Below, piece by piece: positions 29,608-33,413 of a DNA stretch of 33,413 bases. This DNA is from Pseudomonadales bacterium (GTDB lineage: Bacteria > Pseudomonadota > Gammaproteobacteria > Pseudomonadales > Pseudohongiellaceae), in NCBI GenBank assembly GCA_022821865.1, contig JAJECW010000082.1, forward strand, positions 1-33,413, in the 5' to 3' direction. The notes under the pieces were generated by a model. The model was given only the letters and a program-made list of their open reading frames with translations, searched no databases and was not told the origin of the DNA. The position numbers and the translations under genes are program-made. The first letter of the stretch is position 1, and each line of letters begins with the position of its first letter.

Positions 29608-30948
29608 TTGAACTCAACAAGAACACTGATTTTTGCGTTCCTGGCGGGATTACTTCTGATTTTCGGAGTGAGACTTCTGGTCCCGGGATTAGTTGGAGCA
29701 ACGACAGCTGTAATTACCGCAGTTGTCATTATCATAATCGTCGGATTTTATTACCACAGAAAATGTGATGACTCTGAAGATAGACAGATTGCGGGAGACA
29801 ATCTATACTACTTGGGGCTACTCTTTACGTTACTCTCGCTAATCATGGCTTTGCTGCAGCTTTTTATATTTGATGTTCAGGAGAGTATAAATAATCGTGC
29901 CAACGAACTGATTGGAAATTTCGGCGTAGCTCTTTTTTCAACGGTAGCAGGAATTCTCGCTAGAATTCTCTTCCAAAGTTCGAAAGAAGAGTTAGAAACA
30001 GAATCAGAAGAAAAACAGAAAAATGTAGCAAGTAGTCCTCCATCAAGTTCAGTTGATATTGCAATTGATTCAGATATTTCAGATTTACGAGAAGACCTTG
30101 CCAGGTTGCGCCTTATCCTGAGGGAAGCGAGCGATGCATTCTTGCATTTCACACGTATCTCTTCTGAGCAATCTTCAAGTGTAGTCGACCACACTGGCGC
30201 AATGATGCAAAAGCAGTATAAGGACTTGGAAGTATCATCACTACATCAGTTAGAAAAAATGAACCTGAATTTGAAGTCAATAGCGGAAATATTTAATACC
30301 GAAATGACAACTCTTTCAAATCATTGTATAGATGTAGTAGGAAAATTCACACAACACATATCGGCTGAAACAAACCAAAGTATTACTGAAACGAGTCAGG
30401 CTTGGAATGATATGGCGGAAAAAATGCGCATGGAAGGCGAAGGTCATATCAAAGCAATCTACGGCGAGCTGAATACATTACTTGGTAGCACTAAGCAGAC
30501 TTGGTCAGAAATGCAGAAGCTTTCCCAGAGTATCGGTAACTCGGTAACCGGGATGAGGGAAAACTCTGAATCGTTACAAATTATGGTAAGTAACACGGTG
30601 AACGCTAGTGCAGAAATGAGACTGCTGCTTGAGAGCATGGCCAGTGCTCGTAGTGAACTGGGTGCAGCGGCCAGTGTGGCAGCCAAATCAACAAACGAAC
30701 TTCAAAGTAGCGTAAATGAAATCGCTGGTGGTCAGGCAAAACTCGTGGTTGAGCTGAATAATGAACGCTTAAATGCTGTTAAGGAGTACCGGAAAACAAC
30801 TACATATATCGCGGATCACGTATCCGAACAGGTAGAATCTGACGGAGCCAAGATGAGTTCCGCGATTAAAGAAATTTCAGACAATCTCGAAAAGTATCAA
30901 AAAATAGGGGATTATATATTTAATTTGACTTCCCCCGCCACACCTTGA
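29608..30948 (+). CDS. MotA/ZorA-like membrane protein with long coiled-coil tail; 3' end formed by an IS
   Basis: 446 residues from TTG 29608, directly after the preceding TAG, with AGGAG upstream. Four hydrophobic helices lie at about 6-28, 30-48, 65-88 and 103-123. GDNLYYLGLLFTLLSLIMAL and IGNFGVALFSTVAGILARIL match the channel helices of MotA/TolQ/ZorA-like proteins. From ~155 on, the protein is one long predicted coiled coil (LREDLARLRLILREASDAFL, MAEKMRMEGEGHIKAIYGEL) like the cytoplasmic tail of ZorA. No ZorB/MotB partner is present. The last ~13 codons (GDYIFNLTSPATP) are the terminal inverted repeat and inner end of the IS1595-type element, so the native C-terminus is probably lost. 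Confidence 0.75.
   Translation: MNSTRTLIFAFLAGLLLIFGVRLLVPGLVGATTAVITAVVIIIIVGFYYHRKCDDSEDRQIAGDNLYYLGLLFTLLSLIMALLQLFIFDVQESINNRANELIGNFGVALFSTVAGILARILFQSSKEELETESEEKQKNVASSPPSSSVDIAIDSDISDLREDLARLRLILREASDAFLHFTRISSEQSSSVVDHTGAMMQKQYKDLEVSSLHQLEKMNLNLKSIAEIFNTEMTTLSNHCIDVVGKFTQHISAETNQSITETSQAWNDMAEKMRMEGEGHIKAIYGELNTLLGSTKQTWSEMQKLSQSIGNSVTGMRENSESLQIMVSNTVNASAEMRLLLESMASARSELGAAASVAAKSTNELQSSVNEIAGGQAKLVVELNNERLNAVKEYRKTTTYIADHVSEQVESDGAKMSSAIKEISDNLEKYQKIGDYIFNLTSPATP
30908..30930 (+). repeat. left terminal inverted repeat of the IS1595-type element
   Basis: GGGGATTATATATTTAATTT followed by GAC; it differs from the right end at one base (A for G at position 17). Homology stops after 23 bases. 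It overlaps the coding end of the MotA/ZorA-like gene. Confidence 0.85.
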
Positions 30949-30953
30949 TACTC
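30926..30953 (+). promoter_or_regulatory. inward promoter at the IS left end
   Basis: TTGACT (30926-30931), a 16-bp spacer and GATACT (30948-30953), directed toward the passenger genes. The right end has the equivalent TTGACA facing the transposase. Confidence 0.35.
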
Positions 30954-30961
30954 TCCCCATC

Positions 30962-31084
30962 GCAAGCAACGCGAAGTGGCCCCACGCCGGGTTACTCGCT
31001 CAATACAACAGCCCTTTGACAGGGTCGGACTGATCATCTGACCCGGCAAATAGGCGGGGTCTTCACGTTCTTCGTGTTGCTTGC
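30962..31084. other. long stem-loop upstream of the IS passenger genes
   Basis: GCAAGCAACGCGAAG (30962-30976) is mirrored by CTTCGTGTTGCTTGC (31070-31084) with one mismatch. GGCCCC/GGGGTC and GCCGGGT (30986-30992)/ACCCGGC (31041-31047) continue the stem inward. The 123-bp structure lies between the left IS end and the first passenger gene and could be a structured leader RNA. It does not fit an attC site (core sites absent) or a riboswitch I know. Confidence 0.5.
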
Positions 31085-31133
31085 AACGGCCCGGCGCCAT
31101 TCGGGTGCCGGCATGAAGACGTGGAGAAAGAAG

Positions 31134-31472
31134 ATGAACAAGCTTGCACTGGCGACCGCAGTCGCGATGCTGGCCGGGTGCGCCGCCGCCCCCGCCGACA
31201 TTCCTCCGGCGATGGTGGACACAACCCCCTATCAGGGAATGACCTGCGAAGGATTGCTTCTGGCAGCGCAGAACGAAGGTGTGAATCTCGAACTTGTCAG
31301 CAGGGACCAGCGAATCTCCCGGAACTGGGACATCGCACTGAACTGGTTATTGCTTCCCGGCGTGGGAGCCTTGACGGGTGATTCGGAACGCGAGGTGGCC
31401 GAGGCGAAGGGCCGGGTGCTCGCCATTCAGAACGAGTACAGTTCTCGCTGCGAAGAAGGATTGATGCCATGA
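31134..31472 (+). CDS. small lipoprotein, IS passenger
   Basis: A 112-residue protein. MNKLALATAVAMLAGCAAAP is a lipoprotein signal with lipobox MLAGC; Ala at +2 predicts outer-membrane sorting. The mature part has YQGMTCEGLLLAAQNEGVNL and a C-terminal EYSSRC, so two cysteines may pair, with a hydrophobic stretch (ALNWLLLPGVGALTGD) between. The pattern recurs in small proteobacterial lipoproteins of unknown role. ATG 31134 has AGAAAGAAG upstream; an ATG at 31113 is possible. The stop overlaps the next start by four bases (ATGA). GC content matches the host chromosome rather than the AT-rich operon. Confidence 0.7.
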   Translation: MNKLALATAVAMLAGCAAAPADIPPAMVDTTPYQGMTCEGLLLAAQNEGVNLELVSRDQRISRNWDIALNWLLLPGVGALTGDSEREVAEAKGRVLAIQNEYSSRCEEGLMP

Positions 31473-31837
31473 CAAAGACAATCACGGCATGGGCGGCGGT
31501 GGTCGCTTTCGCGCTAACCTTTTCGGATTCCAGCCAGGGACAAACGCCGACCCCGCGTCAGACGGAAATCATCGAAGCGGTATTCGAGCCGTGTTATCAG
31601 GACGTGGCCGATGACCTGGTGCGCAAGAAGCCGGAATTCGCGGGACTGGATTTGCTGCCGGACGTCCGGCAACGGATGCTGACCAGCGGCATGGCCTACC
31701 AGAGCGGCATTGCGCTACGGAGCATCGAACGGGAGGTGCAGGGCAAGACGTATGTCGAGCGCATGGCGGCTTATGCGGTCTATCGCAAGATATGCTTTCA
31801 GGTCGGCAGGCTGGTAATGATTGAATATCGCTTGTGA
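31469..31837 (+). CDS. small exported protein, IS passenger
   Basis: A 122-residue protein with a signal peptide (ITAWAAVVAFALTFSDSSQG, cleavage near GQ-TP). The mature part has two cysteines (EPCYQDVADDLVRKKPEFAG, YRKICFQVGRL) and helix-forming sequence. No family recognised. It is translationally coupled to the lipoprotein, so the two probably act together in the envelope. Confidence 0.65.
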   Translation: MTKTITAWAAVVAFALTFSDSSQGQTPTPRQTEIIEAVFEPCYQDVADDLVRKKPEFAGLDLLPDVRQRMLTSGMAYQSGIALRSIEREVQGKTYVERMAAYAVYRKICFQVGRLVMIEYRL

Positions 31838-31872
31838 CTACCGCATTTATCGATAACCAACAGGAGAAACTC

Positions 31873-32181
31873 ATGCACGTGAAAGCGGAAATCCTACAGA
31901 CTGAGCCAATCGAAACCTGCTATTTGGTGCCGTTGCCAGAATCTGAACATTTTGTTCTGCATCTAAAAACACAAGAGGGGGATGATCGTCAATTCCATAT
32001 CCATCGGGACGCTTTGCTGATCCAGAATCGTGTAATTGCTGGCAATACTCAAGCCAACGAGGGTCAGTCATTCGAGCAAGCTCTGCTTGCAGTGTTGCGA
32101 GATTTGGAGAGACATGGCCGGGAGATCGAGCGTCATTTGCTTGAACTCGTAATCGATACGAAGCATCGGAAAAAGGAATAA
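31873..32181 (+). CDS. small protein of unknown function, IS passenger
   Basis: A 102-residue soluble protein from ATG 31873, with AGGAGAAA seven bases upstream. The first half is beta-rich (TCYLVPLPESEHFVLHLKTQ); the second is helical and charged (FEQALLAVLRDLERHGREIE). Its base composition is lower in GC than the two genes before it. A GTG at 31834 in the same frame overlaps the preceding stop and is less likely. No family recognised. Confidence 0.6.
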   Translation: MHVKAEILQTEPIETCYLVPLPESEHFVLHLKTQEGDDRQFHIHRDALLIQNRVIAGNTQANEGQSFEQALLAVLRDLERHGREIERHLLELVIDTKHRKKE

Positions 32182-32204
32182 CGTTGTCGTTGTTCGACAT
32201 GGGA

Positions 32205-32241
32205 AAACCCTCCTGATACCATTGCGGTGTCGGAAGGGTTT
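32205..32241 (+). terminator. hairpin after the passenger genes, possible terminator
   Basis: AAACCCT (32205-32211) and AGGGTTT (32235-32241) are mirrored, with partial pairing inside (CCTGATACC/GGTGTCGG). Only a short T-run follows, so termination strength is uncertain. It lies between the passenger genes and the convergent transposase. Confidence 0.35.
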
Positions 32242-32277
32242 GTCCCGCTTCGGCTGCCACCTTGCGGAAGATTACCT

Positions 32278-32458
32278 CATGAGACCGATGCTCGTCCCCG
32301 AACGCGACCTGAAGGGCGCGACCCCGGAGAAGCTGGCGCTGGCCCTACGAAGACCGCGCCGCGCTCGAAAGACCGTTGTCGGCGATAAGGCGGCTGTACA
32401 AGAGCCGTCTGCCGACAAACCGGGCCACCGTCTCCCGCATCTGCTCGACCGTTCCTGA
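32278..32458 (+). CDS. short ORF overlapping the transposase 3' end antisense (doubtful)
   Basis: A 59-codon frame beginning MRPMLVPERDLKGATPEKLA. The N-terminal DLKGATPEKLALAL looks like genuine protein sequence. The rest is read antisense to the last 38 codons of the transposase and is probably not selected. It may be a shortened gene fused into the IS end or a spurious frame. Confidence 0.25.
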
Positions 32459-33340
32459 TTCGCGCATGTTGTGACGTGCGACGAATTCCTGAACGTATCG
32501 GTTCAGGTGTTTTGGACTCATCTTGTGAAACGTGCCTTTGTGGGCGCGTTTCAACATCGACCAGAACGATTCCACGCCGTTAGTATGCACAGGTCCGCGC
32601 ACATATTCCATCAGCGAGTGAACGACGGCCTCGTGATCGTAGCCGTTGATCAGGTTGGCGAGCGACTGATAGGCGCGTGATTCGTCGGTGTAGACGCGGG
32701 CGCCGTTCGCGGTGTGTTCCTCGACGAAGGGAATCAGCGTGTCGGAATCCACGTTGCTGACGACTTCCGCCCGGACCCGGTTCGTGTCGCGGTCCTTGAT
32801 GCCGGCAATGGCGGTTTTGCCGACCGCGCCCCGGCCAGTACCGGCAAGCGCCTTCCGCTGCGCCTTGCTCATGTTGGTCCGCTTGCCACCGAAGAATGTC
32901 TCATCGACTTCCACCGGCCCACCGAAATCGTCTCCGCCGTCGCCGAGCCAGGCTTCCCGAATCCGGTGAATCATGAACCAGGCCGTTTTCTGCGTTACGC
33001 CGATGTCGCGGTGCAGCTTCATGCTGGACACGCCTTTCAGGTTCGTCAGGCAAAGATAAATCGCGATGGCCCACTTGCGGAGCGGGATGCGGGAAGATTC
33101 AAGCAGTGTTCCGGTGCGGACGCTGAAGTATTTGCGGCAGTCGCGGCAGCGATAGGGCTGCGGCTTGCGGTTGGGGGTCTCGTGCGTGTTCGTGCCGCCG
33201 CAATGACCGCAGCATCGCCTGCCGTTCCAGAAAATGGACTCGAACCACTCGGCGGCGGCCTCTTCGGTGCTGAACTTGTCCATCAGTTGCATCAGCGTCA
33301 TGCCGACTCGATGGGACTTTCCGGGGGCTGTCTGTGACAT
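32345..33340 (-). CDS. IS1595-family transposase
   Basis: A 331-residue transposase with an N-terminal zinc ribbon (CCGHCGGTN and YRCRDCRKYFSVRTGT), a helix-turn-helix (GVTQKTAWFMIHRIREAW), and the ISXO2-like catalytic domain: Asp in VEVDETFFGGKR, Asp in GARVYTDESRAY, and HTNGVESFWSMLKRAHKGTF. The C-terminus RLLYSRLIADNGLSSAARS is typical of the family. It appears intact. The ATG at 33340 lies 73 bases inside the right end of the element, with a promoter between. It should cut at the GGGG-starting repeats and move the passenger genes with it. Confidence 0.92.
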   Translation of the reverse strand: MSQTAPGKSHRVGMTLMQLMDKFSTEEAAAEWFESIFWNGRRCCGHCGGTNTHETPNRKPQPYRCRDCRKYFSVRTGTLLESSRIPLRKWAIAIYLCLTNLKGVSSMKLHRDIGVTQKTAWFMIHRIREAWLGDGGDDFGGPVEVDETFFGGKRTNMSKAQRKALAGTGRGAVGKTAIAGIKDRDTNRVRAEVVSNVDSDTLIPFVEEHTANGARVYTDESRAYQSLANLINGYDHEAVVHSLMEYVRGPVHTNGVESFWSMLKRAHKGTFHKMSPKHLNRYVQEFVARHNMRESGTVEQMRETVARFVGRRLLYSRLIADNGLSSAARSS

Positions 33341-33366
33341 GGGATTAACCTCTCGACGTTGGAGAA

Positions 33367-33395
33367 ATTGTCCGCTATTTCCCGGTATTTGTCAA
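33367..33395 (-). promoter_or_regulatory. promoter of the IS1595-type transposase
   Basis: On the minus strand TTGACA (33395-33390, overlapping the terminal repeat), a 17-bp spacer and GACAAT (33372-33367). A perfect -35 and a four-of-six -10 make a credible transposase promoter. Confidence 0.6.
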
Positions 33396-33413
33396 ACTAA
33401 ATATATAATCCCC
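33391..33413 (-). repeat. right terminal inverted repeat of the IS1595-type element
   Basis: Minus-strand reading GGGGATTATATATTTAGTTT then GAC. The window ends on its outermost base, as is common when an assembly breaks at a repeated insertion sequence. Confidence 0.85.

Larger units (their letters stand above)
30908..33413. mobile_element. IS1595-family element with passenger genes
   Basis: Bounded by GGGGATTATATATTTA-type inverted repeats at 30908-30930 and 33391-33413 (22 of 23 bases identical when inverted). The transposase is on the minus strand at the right end. Three or four unrelated ORFs on the plus strand fill the left 1.4 kb. IS1595-group elements are known to carry passenger genes, so a single 2.5-kb element is the simplest reading. 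A composite of a solo left end and a separate complete IS is possible, but no second right end was found between 31800 and 32350. The 8-bp target duplication would be AAAAAATA at 30900-30907; its partner lies beyond the window. Confidence 0.75.

Noticed and set aside
30962..31084. Integron attC site
   Set aside because: The long dyad lacks the conserved GTTRRRY/RYYYAAC core sites, and no integrase is present.
1..33413. CRISPR arrays, rRNA genes, prophage structural genes
   Set aside because: No regularly spaced repeats, rRNA sequence or phage structural proteins were seen on either strand.

Overview
The window reads as chromosome of a GC-rich, Gram-negative proteobacterium, most likely a gammaproteobacterium. 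The reasons are CobB and Bcp sequences that follow the E. coli proteins closely, lipoprotein, Tat and Sec signals, an outer-membrane-protein fragment, and tRNAs with encoded CCA ends. The taxonomy is inference from recalled family patterns. Several broken genes and at least three families of dispersed palindromic repeats suggest a genome that is eroding or rich in small mobile elements.

Layout. 1-5.6 kb: the C-terminal part of a YyaL/DUF255 protein, a decayed AAA ATPase, a membrane-anchored hydrolase with a CobB sirtuin, a Bcp peroxiredoxin with PdxJ, and an orphan SacI-like endonuclease. 5.7-7.7 kb: an MFS transporter ending in a 273-bp MITE-like element, a truncated outer-membrane-protein gene and tRNA-Ser. 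7.8-11.8 kb: a CoA-thioester cluster (internally deleted family III CoA-transferase, two MaoC-type hydratases, CitE-like lyase, acyl-CoA dehydrogenase) that resembles itaconate/mesaconate-type C5-dicarboxylate degradation. A densely hairpinned segment and a bidirectional terminator follow. 12-15 kb: alanine dehydrogenase, a B3-like metallo-beta-lactamase-fold protein, a Sel1 protein, tRNA-Arg and a 34-residue membrane microprotein. 15.6-24.3 kb: a Fic-like protein without the catalytic His, a secreted HpcH-type aldolase in operon with a GrdB-family selenoprotein (in-frame UGA plus SECIS hairpin), a DUF2161 nuclease-like protein, an exported epoxide hydrolase, an intact family III CoA-transferase and a secreted S9 peptidase. 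24.5-27.2 kb: an RHH-PIN toxin-antitoxin pair and HipBA.

27.3-30.9 kb is a visibly AT-rich three-gene operon unlike its surroundings. It encodes a four-TM coiled-coil protein, an inner-membrane lipoprotein with a degenerate VWA-like domain, and a MotA/ZorA-like four-TM protein with a very long coiled-coil tail. It looks like a membrane-embedded complex, possibly anti-phage, that I cannot match to a described system. Its third gene runs at its 3' end into the left terminal inverted repeat of a 2.5-kb IS1595-family element (30908-33413). That element carries three or four passenger ORFs plus the transposase, and the window ends exactly at its right terminal repeat.

The strongest points for a second look are the three-gene membrane system, the passenger-carrying IS1595 element that abuts it, the selenoprotein, the repeat family that supplies the C-termini of two unrelated reading frames, and the multibranched hairpin region at 11796-12010.
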